64,000 nucleotides of DNA from Verrucomicrobiales bacterium (lineage in GTDB: Bacteria; Verrucomicrobiota; Verrucomicrobiia; Limisphaerales; J093), in the NCBI GenBank assembly GCA_015075445.1, contig JABTUJ010000026.1:1-64000 (forward strand), in the 5' to 3' direction. Below, one piece after another: positions 17,537 through 27,222 of the stretch. A program made the position numbers and the translations under genes. The stretch's first letter is position 1; each line of letters begins with the position of its first letter. Under the pieces are notes generated by a model that was given only the letters and a program-made list of their open reading frames with translations, had not been told where the DNA came from and made no database searches.

Positions 17537-20500
17537 ACTGGCCAGCCATTCGACCAGGCGATAGAAGCGCTGGGCGGAGGAAGTGGGATCGGGATCCTGG
17601 AATTCGACCGCGCCTTCGACCGGTTCGGGGAAATGGAGCAGCGTCGTCCACGACTCGGAGGCGAGGTCCTCGGTGTACTGCACTTCGTAGCGGACAGCCG
17701 CGCTGCCTTCGAAGGAAAACCAAGGCGTGGCGTCGCCGGGCCGGAGCTCCCAGCCGAGCACCAGCGGGGTCCGTACCAGCAGGGGGACGCGGACGGTCGT
17801 CGAGGCGGGGCAGACCGAGTCATCGGTGGCACTGAACGCCACTTCATAGACCCCGAGCGGTTGTTGCGCGCTGAGCGGCCAGAGGAACCGGCCGGTGGCG
17901 GGGTCGAAGGTGCTGCCCGCCGGCAGGGCGTCGGCCCGCGGGGTCGCGATCTGCCAGGGCGCATCCGGATCCAACGCCTGGACCAACCACTCGACCGTCT
18001 CGCCGGGTTCGGCTGCACCGGGCCCGGTGATTTCAAAGAGGGGCGGCCGATTCGGCGGAAGCTGTCCCGGCGTGCCTCCGGGGGCCGAGGCCACCCAGTT
18101 GCCCGCCTCGTTGCCGTAACCCTCCAGCGTGACCCGTTCCAGGCTGACTCCGCCGGGAGCCGGGAGCAGGGGCCAGGGCTCTTGCGGTTCATAGACCACG
18201 CGGTCTGAGCGGTACCAGCGGGTGGTGCTGCCCGCTTCGAAGGGGCCCGGGCGCAGGAGGCGCAGCGTTTCCCCCGCGTTGTTCAGCGCGCCCGTCCAGG
18301 GACCGAACACCGCCACCTCGGCACCCACGCCGTATTGGGTGCGGAACGCCGCGGGGTTGGTCGAGCAAACGATGAGCAGGGTGCAAGGGGGCAACTGGAT
18401 GCCGGGCGGGAAGGCAAACGTGACGGCGCCCGCCAACGTCCAGGTGTTCGTGGGCTGAGCGGGATCGTTCAACAGGAGGGGCTGCGCTGACACGTTCACG
18501 AGCTCGACGTATTCGGCGCGGCCGGCTTCCGGCCGGTACATGATCTCGCTGAACACGATGGGTCCAACCCGCGGCAATGTGTTGGCGGCCCCGGGCGTGG
18601 GCGCGCGCAACTCGGTGAAGTCGACCGTCCCGTCGAGCCGCACGTAACGGCCACAGGTCTCAGCGCGATCCACAGCGGGGAAATCGGCGGTGTCCACGAA
18701 GCGCAGGACGTTCGTGCCGCTCCCCGTCACGAGCAGCAGGTCCGAGCCGGCCGTGCTGAGGCCGAAACCGAATTCCTCGCCGCGCAACACCAGATAGCCG
18801 GCCGGTGGCACGAGCGTGTCTTCGGCGAAGGCATAGCGGAACGGCCGGTCGTACTGATCGCTGAAGTACAGGCCGGTGAGGTCGGCGGCTTCCAGGCCGG
18901 GGTTGTGCAACTCGATCCAATCAGCGCGCGCGTCGCCGCCCGCCCACGATTCGTTCAGCACCACCGGCGGGCGATAGTCGTCGTGTCGCCCGGGCGAACC
19001 GTGGAAGAGCGAGCTTGGCCGCCAGTGCCTTGGCTGGGACAGGTGCTCGCTCCACCGGGCGGGATCGGCAGGCAGGTCGCCTGGAGCGCGGAGTTCGAGG
19101 GAACTGCCGCGACCGTCGGCGCGACGTGGCCAGGCTCCGTCCGGGCGGTAGGTCACGGCGAGCACCTCCGCGAGGCTGCGGGTGAGGATCGCCAGGCGTT
19201 CGCCGCTGTCGTCCAACCGCCCGGACCACTCCCCTGCCACGGTCAGTCCCGGGTGGTAGTAGGGCGAAGCAGGCGATTGATAGCGCTCGGCGAAGGCGGC
19301 CTCGTTCTCGACGACCAGGGCGAAGGCGCCGGGTCCCAGCCGGAAGCCGGTGGGGAAGAGGAACTCCACGCCTTCGGCCAGTCGGGCGCCACCGAGGTCC
19401 ACCCAGTTGGTGCCGGGGTTCCACAGCTCGACAAACTCGTAATCGTCCGAGCCGGCCGGGTTGTAGTGGATCTCCGAGATGACGAGATCGCCGGCGGCCA
19501 GGGGCCGGACCTCGGCGAGATCGAAGCGGGCCTCGACCAGAGCACTCCACGTGGTGCCGCTGCGTGAGCGTGCCCGGACGAGGGCGCCATCCGGGACGGA
19601 CACGCCGGCCGCGGCGGCCTGCGTGCGTGCCTGCAGGGCGAGGTTGAAGCTCAGGTCGGTGCTGTTGGCGCTGGCCTGGTGCACTTCCACCGCCAGCAGG
19701 TTCGTCCCGGTCAGCAGGTGCGTGGGAGGCAGGATGAAGTTGAAGAACTGGGACTCCTCGGCTCCTCCCACCGCGCTCGAGGCCAGCGTGGTGTGGGTGA
19801 TGACGCCCGCGGGCAGGTTGTCCCGCAACAGTTCCTTTCCGTTGAGGTAGACCACCGCGCCGTCATCCCGCACCAGTTCGACCACGAGTTCGGTGACGGC
19901 GGCGGCGTTGGGCAGCACGAAGGCCTGACGGAAATAGGCCGCCGGGTGTTTGTTGTTGGCGTTGGGGCCGAAGCTCAGCACGGTGCTTTCATCGCCGTCA
20001 CCGTAGCCGAGCTCCGCCGGCCCGGCGGGCCAGGAGCGGTCGTCGAAGGCGGGCGAGGCCCAGTCGGGAGATGGCGGTGGGCCTTGGTCCCAGTAGCGCC
20101 ACGTGGTGCCTGGCAGAATCAGGGTTTGTTCGCCACCCGCGGCGGCGATCTGGGCGGTGGGCGCGATGCCGCCGCCGGGCAGCCGGGGGTCGGAGCCGTC
20201 GAGTGTGTAGTAGATGGTGCCGCCGGTGCCCGAGAAGAGGAGTCGAAACCCGTTGGTCACCGTGCCGCCCCACTGGTTGAACTCGGGCGGGCGCAGGCCC
20301 GGGTAGAGTCCGCGGCTGCGCAGCCGGTTCAACAGGTTGGTGGTACGGCCGGGAAAGAGCCCGGTGCGGATTGACTGGGCCGCGCTTTCCCAGTTGTCAG
20401 GGGTGCGGACATTCCAGCGGGCGCATTCGGCCACGAGGCTGTTGGTGATCTCGAGCATCCGCTCGTCCAGGCGCGCGCGGTTGCGGGCGGGCGTCAAGGC

Positions 20501-23500
20501 GCCGTCGAGGAAGAAGTGCTGCTGGATGCGGTCGGCCAGGAGGGTCATGAAGTCCGTGTGCTTCTCCGCGACGAGTGCGCCGAAGAGACCGCCCGGACCG
20601 GGGTTGCCGGTCGAGTCGAGAGTGAGGGCGCCGGTGCGCAGGTAACCGTCGGCATCCCCGATCCAGAACTTGAATCCGCTGCCGGGCTGGATGGGGCCGG
20701 CGGCGCGGTACTCGGTCTCGCAGTTGCCGTAGAACCACATGAGCATGAAATCGATGAGGTGCGGCACGTCGAGGTAGGGGCGCGCCTGGAGGTAGGAGTT
20801 GCGGCGTGCGCGCAGCGTTTCCCAGGGCGCCCGGTTCCGCGGGTCCGGGGTGCCCGGGATGAAGTTGTCGCCCACGTTGTCGTTGCCACGGACGTTGACG
20901 TAGTCCTCGGTTTCGCCGCCGAGGTAGTCGGCGAGGAACGCGTCGGTCAGACGCTCGCGGGCGTGGTACTGGCCCCAGTAGCGGCCGTTGAAATAGACGT
21001 TCACGAAGCGCCCATGCGGGTTGAGGCTGCCCATGTCGAGCATGGTGTCCTCGGTGAAACGTCCCGCCATGTAGAAACCGCGCTCGAGCATGTCGTGCGA
21101 GCCGCCGGCCAGGTCAATCTCGTCGAACGATTCCCGCGCCAGAAAGCCGCGGTCAAAGCCCCGGAACAACGGCGCCTCGAGCTTCGGCGCCCCGTAGTCG
21201 CGACGGAACTTGAGCCGGTAGTTTTTCTTCGAAAAGGTGGTCCAGGCGCCGCCGAAGCGGAACACGCCGCAGTTCGCCTGCACGGGCGGGGCGCCGTCCG
21301 GCCAGAAGATCTCCACGGAGGCCTCGCGCTCGTTGTAGTCGTCCGGCAGTTGCGGGACGGCGATGGCCAGCGTGGGCAGATCGGTCAGGCCCCGGCGGAT
21401 GCGGTCGGTGAAGCGCGCGTTCCGGACGAGGGTCTGGTTCATGGAGCCGGCCGCCATCACGCGCTCCACGAACACATAGGAATGCGTGACCGTCCGCGGA
21501 GACTTGAAGCCCGGCCGGTGCACCGTGGCCCGCACACTGACGGGCGAGGAGATCAGGAGCGGCTCGAGGTAGGGGACGTTCGGTTCCCGGCCGTCGAGGG
21601 AGAACAGCAACTCCGCCTCCGCGTCCGGCTGCGTCAGCGTCAGGTGAAAGGCGTTCGTCTGAAAGCCGCGGGGGTGGCTGAAGACAGGGGGTGCAAGCCA
21701 CCCGTCGTAGGTTGCGGCCAGGTTCGGCCCACCCGGCGTTGGGTCCATAAACGTCCAGCGTCCGTCCAGCGTCCGTCCGTACGCGAGATCCTCGCGCTGC
21801 GGCGGGAACCTCAGGATCCCGTCCGCGACGGACACGCCATCGGGGGCGGTGAGCACCAGCGATTCCCCTTCGGCCGCGAGCTGGAAGTTTGCGTGGAGAA
21901 CGCCCGCGGCGTCGAAGGGCGCATTCCGACCCGACGCGCAGACCACGAGGTAGCCGTGAGGCGGAATCGAGACGGCAGGGAAGCGCCATTTCATCGGGTC
22001 CGCCGGATCGTCGCTGAGGCCGTAACCGGCGAGGGCCACGGGGTCGTTGTTGGGGTTGTGCAACTCGACCCAATCCGGGGCTTCCTTCCGGCCATCGCGG
22101 AAGGACCACCGGTTGGCGGCCACGAACTCGCTGATCTGCACGGGCAGCGGGCGATCGTCCACGCGCACGGTGACCGCGCGGACCTCGGGGCCATGGCGGC
22201 TCGTGCCGACGAGCACGTACTCGACCGAGGCCGAGGGCGTGAGGGTCAGGGCACCCGTGCCGTCCGGTTGCGTGAACGCGCCCATGGACCCGCCGGCGGG
22301 GTGGAGCTGAAGGTTCTGGAGCCCTTCGACCAGCCAGGTCAACGTCGTTGACTCGCCGGGCGCAAGGCGGTCACGGGTCACGGCGAAGGCGCGCAACCCG
22401 ACGGCATCGGCCGAACGGCCAAAGGCCTGGACCTCTTTCAGGCCCAGGTACCACTCGATGCCGCCGGTGGCGTGGGAACGTTCCTTGTTTTCGAAGCCCA
22501 CCCGGACATAGCGCGCCAGCACGGGACCGGCGACATCCACGTCGAAGGTCGGGCCGTTGCCGGCGAGGTGCTGGGCGAACACCGAGTCATGCGCCGCATC
22601 GAAGAGGCGCACGGTGGCGTGGCTTAGCCGCGGGCCGAAGCCTGTGGCCGCCACCACCCGCACACTGTCGAGCGCCTGCGTCTCCCCCAGGTCGACTTCC
22701 CAGTACCCATCCACCGAAGCCTCCGTCGTGCGGGTTTCGGTGGCGTAGTTGCCGTCGTTGGCGTTGGACGCCGGCGGCAGGCTGTCCTGGTAACGCACCA
22801 TGTAGGCTTCCCGGTTCAGCGCCAGGTTCGGCGCCGTCAGGACCGTGACTTCGGCAAGCGACACCACCCGGTCACCGCCCCCGTTGGCACGGCCAGCTTC
22901 CAGGCCAATCCAGACGTGGCGACCGCGCGTGCCGGGCGGCGCGTCAAAACCCCAGACCGCGCCCAGACCCGGATCCGTTATTGTCGCCTGCGCCACGGTG
23001 TTGGATTGGTCGTCCAGGATCCGGAGCGTCAAACCCGCCAGGCGCGCCGAGCAGCAGTCGCGACGGTTGACGACTTCGATCCGATGCAGCGGCCGCACCC
23101 GGTCGAGCGTCAGCACCCACGCGCTGTTCGCGAGATCGGCCGTTTGCGAGAAGCTGGCCGGATCGCCGTCCACGGCTTTGGCCGCCAGGGACGCGGCCCC
23201 GGCGTTGCTCGATTGCCAGGCGCTGCCCACCGCCGGCAAGTCCAGCGGACCGAAGGCGACGGACGGATCACCCAAGGCTCGGACCTCGGCCAGCACCACC
23301 TGCTGTTTCCCGGCTCCGTTGGGCCGGCCGTTCGCCAACCGCACGCGCAGGATCCGCCCGGCCACCTGCCCGGGGAGGTCCACCGCCCAGATACCGCCTG
23401 GACCTGGATCGGAGACGGGTGAGGTGAACAGCACGCGGTCACGCAGATCGTGCACCTCGAGCACGAGCCCGTCCGTGGCACCCGTATGGAGCAGGTCGGT

Positions 23501-23806
23501 GGAAGCCACGATTTCGATGCGGCTGAGGAGGTAGGGCCGACGGAGTTCGCATTCCCAAAACGCGTCGGGCGCTTCCGCGGTGACACTGAAAGTCGTTGGC
23601 TGGCCGTCGATAGCCCGGGCTGCGGGGCTGGTCGTGGCCGCGTCATCGTTTTGGCGAGCGATCCCCAGGCGGGCCAGGTCCAGGGGCGCGGCGGTGGCCG
23701 TGAGGCTTGCCAGGGCCAACCCCAAAGCGCGCCGCCATGCCGGTGGTCGTCCGCGTGGCAGCCGTCGTGAAACACTCCAAGCCTCCTGACCCGTCAACAC
23801 AAGCAT
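17519..23806 (-). CDS. giant secreted multidomain protein: discoidin-like, lamin-tail, CotH and HEX-C-like modules
   Basis: The product has about 2,095 residues from ATG 23806, with a basic N-terminus and a hydrophobic export signal (LGLALASLTATAAP). Modules in order: three discoidin-like carbohydrate-binding domains (about 45-460); a lamin-tail domain (ISEFVAANR...APDWVELHNP); a chitobiase C-terminal-like domain (LLFSLDGREPN); a CotH domain (NCGVFRFGGAW...KKNYRLKFRRDYG); a second chitobiase-like domain (IYYTLDGSDPR); a domain with DDGAVVYLNGKEL; three more lamin-tail domains (ISEIHYNP, LNESWAGGDARADWIELHNP, FSEIMYRPE); an Ig/cadherin-like region; and a tail with FYRL. This architecture is typical of Planctomycetes and Verrucomicrobia. 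The likely role is cell-surface or polysaccharide binding, but the function is unknown. Confidence 0.85.
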   Translation of the reverse strand: MLVLTGQEAWSVSRRLPRGRPPAWRRALGLALASLTATAAPLDLARLGIARQNDDAATTSPAARAIDGQPTTFSVTAEAPDAFWECELRRPYLLSRIEIVASTDLLHTGATDGLVLEVHDLRDRVLFTSPVSDPGPGGIWAVDLPGQVAGRILRVRLANGRPNGAGKQQVVLAEVRALGDPSVAFGPLDLPAVGSAWQSSNAGAASLAAKAVDGDPASFSQTADLANSAWVLTLDRVRPLHRIEVVNRRDCCSARLAGLTLRILDDQSNTVAQATITDPGLGAVWGFDAPPGTRGRHVWIGLEAGRANGGGDRVVSLAEVTVLTAPNLALNREAYMVRYQDSLPPASNANDGNYATETRTTEASVDGYWEVDLGETQALDSVRVVAATGFGPRLSHATVRLFDAAHDSVFAQHLAGNGPTFDVDVAGPVLARYVRVGFENKERSHATGGIEWYLGLKEVQAFGRSADAVGLRAFAVTRDRLAPGESTTLTWLVEGLQNLQLHPAGGSMGAFTQPDGTGALTLTPSASVEYVLVGTSRHGPEVRAVTVRVDDRPLPVQISEFVAANRWSFRDGRKEAPDWVELHNPNNDPVALAGYGLSDDPADPMKWRFPAVSIPPHGYLVVCASGRNAPFDAAGVLHANFQLAAEGESLVLTAPDGVSVADGILRFPPQREDLAYGRTLDGRWTFMDPTPGGPNLAATYDGWLAPPVFSHPRGFQTNAFHLTLTQPDAEAELLFSLDGREPNVPYLEPLLISSPVSVRATVHRPGFKSPRTVTHSYVFVERVMAAGSMNQTLVRNARFTDRIRRGLTDLPTLAIAVPQLPDDYNEREASVEIFWPDGAPPVQANCGVFRFGGAWTTFSKKNYRLKFRRDYGAPKLEAPLFRGFDRGFLARESFDEIDLAGGSHDMLERGFYMAGRFTEDTMLDMGSLNPHGRFVNVYFNGRYWGQYHARERLTDAFLADYLGGETEDYVNVRGNDNVGDNFIPGTPDPRNRAPWETLRARRNSYLQARPYLDVPHLIDFMLMWFYGNCETEYRAAGPIQPGSGFKFWIGDADGYLRTGALTLDSTGNPGPGGLFGALVAEKHTDFMTLLADRIQQHFFLDGALTPARNRARLDERMLEITNSLVAECARWNVRTPDNWESAAQSIRTGLFPGRTTNLLNRLRSRGLYPGLRPPEFNQWGGTVTNGFRLLFSGTGGTIYYTLDGSDPRLPGGGIAPTAQIAAAGGEQTLILPGTTWRYWDQGPPPSPDWASPAFDDRSWPAGPAELGYGDGDESTVLSFGPNANNKHPAAYFRQAFVLPNAAAVTELVVELVRDDGAVVYLNGKELLRDNLPAGVITHTTLASSAVGGAEESQFFNFILPPTHLLTGTNLLAVEVHQASANSTDLSFNLALQARTQAAAAGVSVPDGALVRARSRSGTTWSALVEARFDLAEVRPLAAGDLVISEIHYNPAGSDDYEFVELWNPGTNWVDLGGARLAEGVEFLFPTGFRLGPGAFALVVENEAAFAERYQSPASPYYHPGLTVAGEWSGRLDDSGERLAILTRSLAEVLAVTYRPDGAWPRRADGRGSSLELRAPGDLPADPARWSEHLSQPRHWRPSSLFHGSPGRHDDYRPPVVLNESWAGGDARADWIELHNPGLEAADLTGLYFSDQYDRPFRYAFAEDTLVPPAGYLVLRGEEFGFGLSTAGSDLLLVTGSGTNVLRFVDTADFPAVDRAETCGRYVRLDGTVDFTELRAPTPGAANTLPRVGPIVFSEIMYRPEAGRAEYVELVNVSAQPLLLNDPAQPTNTWTLAGAVTFAFPPGIQLPPCTLLIVCSTNPAAFRTQYGVGAEVAVFGPWTGALNNAGETLRLLRPGPFEAGSTTRWYRSDRVVYEPQEPWPLLPAPGGVSLERVTLEGYGNEAGNWVASAPGGTPGQLPPNRPPLFEITGPGAAEPGETVEWLVQALDPDAPWQIATPRADALPAGSTFDPATGRFLWPLSAQQPLGVYEVAFSATDDSVCPASTTVRVPLLVRTPLVLGWELRPGDATPWFSFEGSAAVRYEVQYTEDLASESWTTLLHFPEPVEGAVEFQDPDPTSSAQRFYRLVEWLASPVNPP

Positions 23807-23898
23807 GCGCACGCCGCGACTCAAACGTGACCGGGTGCCCGGTGGCAAGTCGGTTCGCAGTTCTCACCCCTGGCCCGGGGCAGATCGCCGCCCGAAGC

Positions 23899-24255
23899 TC
23901 ACCGGCGCGGCACGTCGCACCGCGCGGCGAGGCAATGCCGGCGTGCGGCCATCCACCGGTAGGCCGCCCGCAACCCCGGCCGCAGCCAGCGCCGCCGACC
24001 CAGCCACGCCAACGGTCGTCCCCACCAAACCTGCTCCGCAATCGCCAGCAGCGCGTCAGCGCCCCCGAAGCTCCGGCCGTCCGTCAGTTCACACCGGAGT
24101 TCCTCGAGCGCGCCTCCGGCCGCCTGCAGCGTCTCGAGGGCGAAGCCGCGGCGACGAAGAAACGGCTCGAACCGCGCGATCCAGCGGCGGCAGAAGGCGC
24201 AGTCGCCGTCGTAAAGCACCCGGCCGCGGACCGGGCCTGTCGCGGTGCCTTTCAC
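23899..24255 (-). CDS. DCC family thiol-disulfide oxidoreductase-like protein (DUF393)
   Basis: This 118-residue protein opens with the family signature VLYDGDCAFCRRW, in which the two Cys of the DxxC-type motif are expected to be redox active. It continues with a predicted small alpha/beta domain and an Arg-rich end. Length fits DUF393 proteins (110-140 residues). Its start overlaps the stop of the upstream zinc-ribbon protein by four bases (ATGA at 24252-24255), so the two are likely coupled. A cytoplasmic or membrane-associated redox role is inferred; the substrate is unknown. Confidence 0.82.
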   Translation of the reverse strand: MKGTATGPVRGRVLYDGDCAFCRRWIARFEPFLRRRGFALETLQAAGGALEELRCELTDGRSFGGADALLAIAEQVWWGRPLAWLGRRRWLRPGLRAAYRWMAARRHCLAARCDVPRR

Positions 24256-24788
24256 ACCGGGGATCCCGTGGCTGGTAGAGATGGGGGTTCCGGCCCGTTG
24301 CCACTCTCTGCCTGCTGGCGGCCGGCCAACCCCACCCGCACCAGCTTCTCCAGTTCATCCGAGGGACGCTTCGGGTCCGGCCCGCCCCACAGCGCGCGCA
24401 CGTTCCGCCACACCTGCAGCGGCGTGATGATGACGCCCCACGGCACGCCCCACCAGCCCAGCAAGAGCGAGGCGAACAGACCCTCCCACTGGCTCTTGCG
24501 GGCACAGCGGCGGCAGGAAAGCTGCGGCAGGTCCACCCACTTCGACGCGAGCAGGAAGGACCACACCTTGTAGCTGTGGTGGACGTCGCACGGCCCCGGA
24601 CCTCTGCACTTCGGACACGGACCCCGATGCAGCTCGTTCATCTTCCGCACCACCTGCCGGAACGACACGCGCCGCGCCCGCTCGAGCAGACGATCACTGT
24701 CCCGACACCGCTCGCTGCAGAACACCTTGCCGTCCGCCTCGACGGCTCCGAACAGGATCGTGATGGAGCAATAACTGCACTGGGCCAT
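24252..24788 (-). CDS. zinc-ribbon membrane-associated protein (unknown function)
   Basis: The 178-residue product has several Cys pairs that could bind zinc: CSYC at residues 4-7, FCSERC at about 24-29, CPKC at about 57-60 and CRRC at about 91-94. A His-His motif lies in DVHHSY. A hydrophobic stretch follows (LFASLLLGWWGVPWGVIITP, about 104-123), so it is probably attached to the membrane. It precedes and overlaps the DCC gene. The pattern resembles small zinc-ribbon membrane proteins of unknown role. Confidence 0.6.
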   Translation of the reverse strand: MAQCSYCSITILFGAVEADGKVFCSERCRDSDRLLERARRVSFRQVVRKMNELHRGPCPKCRGPGPCDVHHSYKVWSFLLASKWVDLPQLSCRRCARKSQWEGLFASLLLGWWGVPWGVIITPLQVWRNVRALWGGPDPKRPSDELEKLVRVGLAGRQQAESGNGPEPPSLPATGSPV

Positions 24789-24815
24789 GGCTGACCCCCA
24801 AGGCCGCGCGGCTCA

Positions 24816-26087
24816 TCAGCCCACCACGGCAAAGCTGGGGCGGCGCCGTTTCCAGCGGCCCCGGGTGAAGTCCGGACACTCGACCGGCGCGCTGCTCTGC
24901 GCGATGGACTGCCCCGACAACGGGATGAGGCAGCTCATGACCACCGAGTCGTAGAGGTCGATCGGCGGCGATGTCCGGTCCCGCACGGCGTCGAGAAACA
25001 GGCGGAGTTCGAGGTAGTCCGTGCCGCCGTGTCCGAGCCGGGCGACCTGGGGATCGAGGTGCTTCCACCAGGGATGGTCATGGCGTTTCTGGTACGGGTC
25101 GAAGGGTTCCCATTCCTCGGAGCGCGGGCTGCGACCATGCAGGTAAACCGCGTTGTGCGCCTCGGAGTACACGCCGCGGCTGCCCTGGATGAGCCAGCGG
25201 TTGTCATAGGGCCGGGGCAATTGCATGTCGTAGTTGATGACCAGCGTGTTGCCGCGGGCGGTCTTGACCACGGTGGTGACGATGTCCCCCTGAACGTAGC
25301 GCCGCCGCGCCGCCGGATGGTTGGCGCCAAACAGGGTGCGCAGTTGATCGTTGATGCCGACCTGCCGCGTCGCGGTCGAGGTGAGATACGCGAACCGGTC
25401 GCCGCAGTTGATATTCATCCAGCTCAGGACCGGCCCAACGCTGTGGGTGGGGTACTGGTCGGCGTTGTACTTCCGCAGGTAATCCGCCGCCCAACGCGGG
25501 CGCCCCTGGCTGTCGAAGAACCAGATCGGGATGCAGTTGTGCGAGTGCGCACAGTGACAGTGGATGATGTCGCCCAGCAGGCCCGCGCGGATCATGTTCA
25601 GGACCGCCAGGTTGTCGCGCCGGAAACTCCAGTTCTCCAGCATCATGCACGGCACACCGGTCTGCTCGTGCGTGTCCACCAACCGCCAGCACTCCTCCAG
25701 GGTCAGGGCCACCGGCACCTCAACCGCCACGTACTTGCCCGCCTTCATCGCCGCGACCGCAATCTCCGCGTGCGAATCCCAAGCCGTGGTCACCAGGACC
25801 GCATCCAGATCCTCCCGTGCCACCAAACGGGCGTAGTCCTCGCGGCGGCGGTAGGTCTCCGGCTCGGTGCCGCACGCCTTGCGGATGCGTCCCACCGCAG
25901 CGGCCCGGCTGGTCGCCGATGCCGTACACAAAGCGGGCACCTCGACGTCCGGCATCGCCAGCAACAGGTCCAGGAACTGCGCTCCGCGGCGGCCGAGCCC
26001 TACCAGCCCGACGCGGATCTTCGAGGCCTTCGCCGCCGAGGCACGCGAGCGACGGGAAACGGTGCGGGTGACCGGCTGTGCTTTCAT
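24816..26087 (-). CDS. Gfo/Idh/MocA family protein, GH109-like
   Basis: This 423-residue protein has an N-terminal Rossmann fold (KIRVGLVGLGRRG, about residues 24-36) and the Gfo/Idh/MocA motif VAVEVPVALT, which stands where many relatives have EKP. The C-terminal half carries patterns typical of GH109: YPTHSVGPVLSWMNINCGDRF, HDHPWW, a GGTDYLELRLFLDAVR block, and the end PDFTRGRWKRR. GH109 enzymes hydrolyse alpha-N-acetylgalactosaminides by an NAD-dependent mechanism, so a glycosidase role is plausible, but many members have other activities. No export signal is evident beyond a basic N-terminus. The UroD-like gene lies 47 bases upstream on the same strand. Confidence 0.8.
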   Translation of the reverse strand: MKAQPVTRTVSRRSRASAAKASKIRVGLVGLGRRGAQFLDLLLAMPDVEVPALCTASATSRAAAVGRIRKACGTEPETYRRREDYARLVAREDLDAVLVTTAWDSHAEIAVAAMKAGKYVAVEVPVALTLEECWRLVDTHEQTGVPCMMLENWSFRRDNLAVLNMIRAGLLGDIIHCHCAHSHNCIPIWFFDSQGRPRWAADYLRKYNADQYPTHSVGPVLSWMNINCGDRFAYLTSTATRQVGINDQLRTLFGANHPAARRRYVQGDIVTTVVKTARGNTLVINYDMQLPRPYDNRWLIQGSRGVYSEAHNAVYLHGRSPRSEEWEPFDPYQKRHDHPWWKHLDPQVARLGHGGTDYLELRLFLDAVRDRTSPPIDLYDSVVMSCLIPLSGQSIAQSSAPVECPDFTRGRWKRRRPSFAVVG

Positions 26088-26134
26088 TGGGAACAGACTC
26101 TAGGCGCGGGACGCCCGCCGGGAACAGCAGAAAC

Positions 26135-27178
26135 TCACCCGCGCCAGCCCAGCGCGTAGCCGGTCTCGTACAACGCCACAATGTTCTCCGGCGGCGTGAC
26201 ATCCTGGAGGTAATGACAGGGCGCCAGGATGTAGCCACCGCCCGCCCCGAGCGTCCGGTAGTTCTCCTCGACTTCCCGGGCCACGTCCGCGGTCGATCCG
26301 AACGGCAGCGTCTGCTGGTTGTCCACGCCGCCGTGGAAGATGAGCTGTTCGCCGAAGTCGCGTTTAAGCCCGGCCCGATCCATCCCCGGCAGCCGCCACT
26401 GGATGGGGTTCAGGGCCTGGATCCCGATGCCGATCAGGTCCGGCACAATGGCCCGGATCGCACCGTCGCTGTGACAGAAGGCGAACGAGCCATGTTGCCG
26501 GGTCAGTTCGACCATCCGCCGCATCCCGGGCAGGAGGAACTGGCGGATCATGGCGGGGGACATCAAGAGGCCCTGCTGGCCGCCCAGATCCTCGGCGATG
26601 AAGCTGATCATCACCTGGCCCGGAAGGGTCTCGAACAGACGCAAGGTGTGGGTGTAGGCAAGGTCGAACAGCCTGCCCAGGCAGTGCTGCACGATGTCCG
26701 GGTGCTCGACCAGGTCCACGTACGCCTGCGTTTCACCCCGGAGCTTGCGGTAAAGCAGGAACGGCTCGGACCCTCCGCCGCGCAGGGGCCGATGCTCCTG
26801 TCCCTGCACCAGAGCGGGCAGATGGGCGTAGTCCCACCAGTCCGGGCTGGGCCAGGAGTAGCCGGCCTCGATCTCCGCGACCGAGGCGAAGCGGGCCAGG
26901 GAGGCATTGACCGCCTCCTTGTAGGCGCCTGTTCCGTGGTCCACCCATTCGTAACGCAGGCCGAAGGCGTCCGTGTTGTCGGGAAGGGGCGGTCCGACGT
27001 ACCGGGCCTCCAGCCGCAGGGGCTGGTCCAGATGCAGCCGTTCGAGCAGGGTCGGGAAATCGCAGCCCAGGTGAGCCAGCAGATTCCGGGTGGTCTCCGG
27101 GGTCGCCCAGTAGTCCATGGGGACACGATCGGGCGTTTGGCGCCGCAGGACGGCCAGCCAGCGCTCGCGGGACGTCAA
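26135..27178 (-). CDS. uroporphyrinogen decarboxylase-fold protein, methyltransferase-like subgroup
   Basis: From TTG 27178 the product has 347 residues and begins TSRERWLAVLRRQTPDRVPMDYW, exactly as in this family; GTG 27193 is the alternative. The fold also includes cobalamin-dependent methyltransferases such as MtaA. The conserved CHSDGAIRAIVPDLI block (about 255-270) and the late APCHYLQDVTP motif supply His and Cys residues that could bind zinc, as in MtaA-type enzymes, so it need not act in haem synthesis. The classical HemE substrate motifs at the N-terminus are absent. Whether it works with the MtaB at 60321 cannot be told from this window. Confidence 0.75.
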   Translation of the reverse strand: MTSRERWLAVLRRQTPDRVPMDYWATPETTRNLLAHLGCDFPTLLERLHLDQPLRLEARYVGPPLPDNTDAFGLRYEWVDHGTGAYKEAVNASLARFASVAEIEAGYSWPSPDWWDYAHLPALVQGQEHRPLRGGGSEPFLLYRKLRGETQAYVDLVEHPDIVQHCLGRLFDLAYTHTLRLFETLPGQVMISFIAEDLGGQQGLLMSPAMIRQFLLPGMRRMVELTRQHGSFAFCHSDGAIRAIVPDLIGIGIQALNPIQWRLPGMDRAGLKRDFGEQLIFHGGVDNQQTLPFGSTADVAREVEENYRTLGAGGGYILAPCHYLQDVTPPENIVALYETGYALGWRG

Positions 27179-27222
27179 CGTTTCTCGTGGCACACCGGGA
27201 GGCCCTGCAGGCGAAGCGAAGG

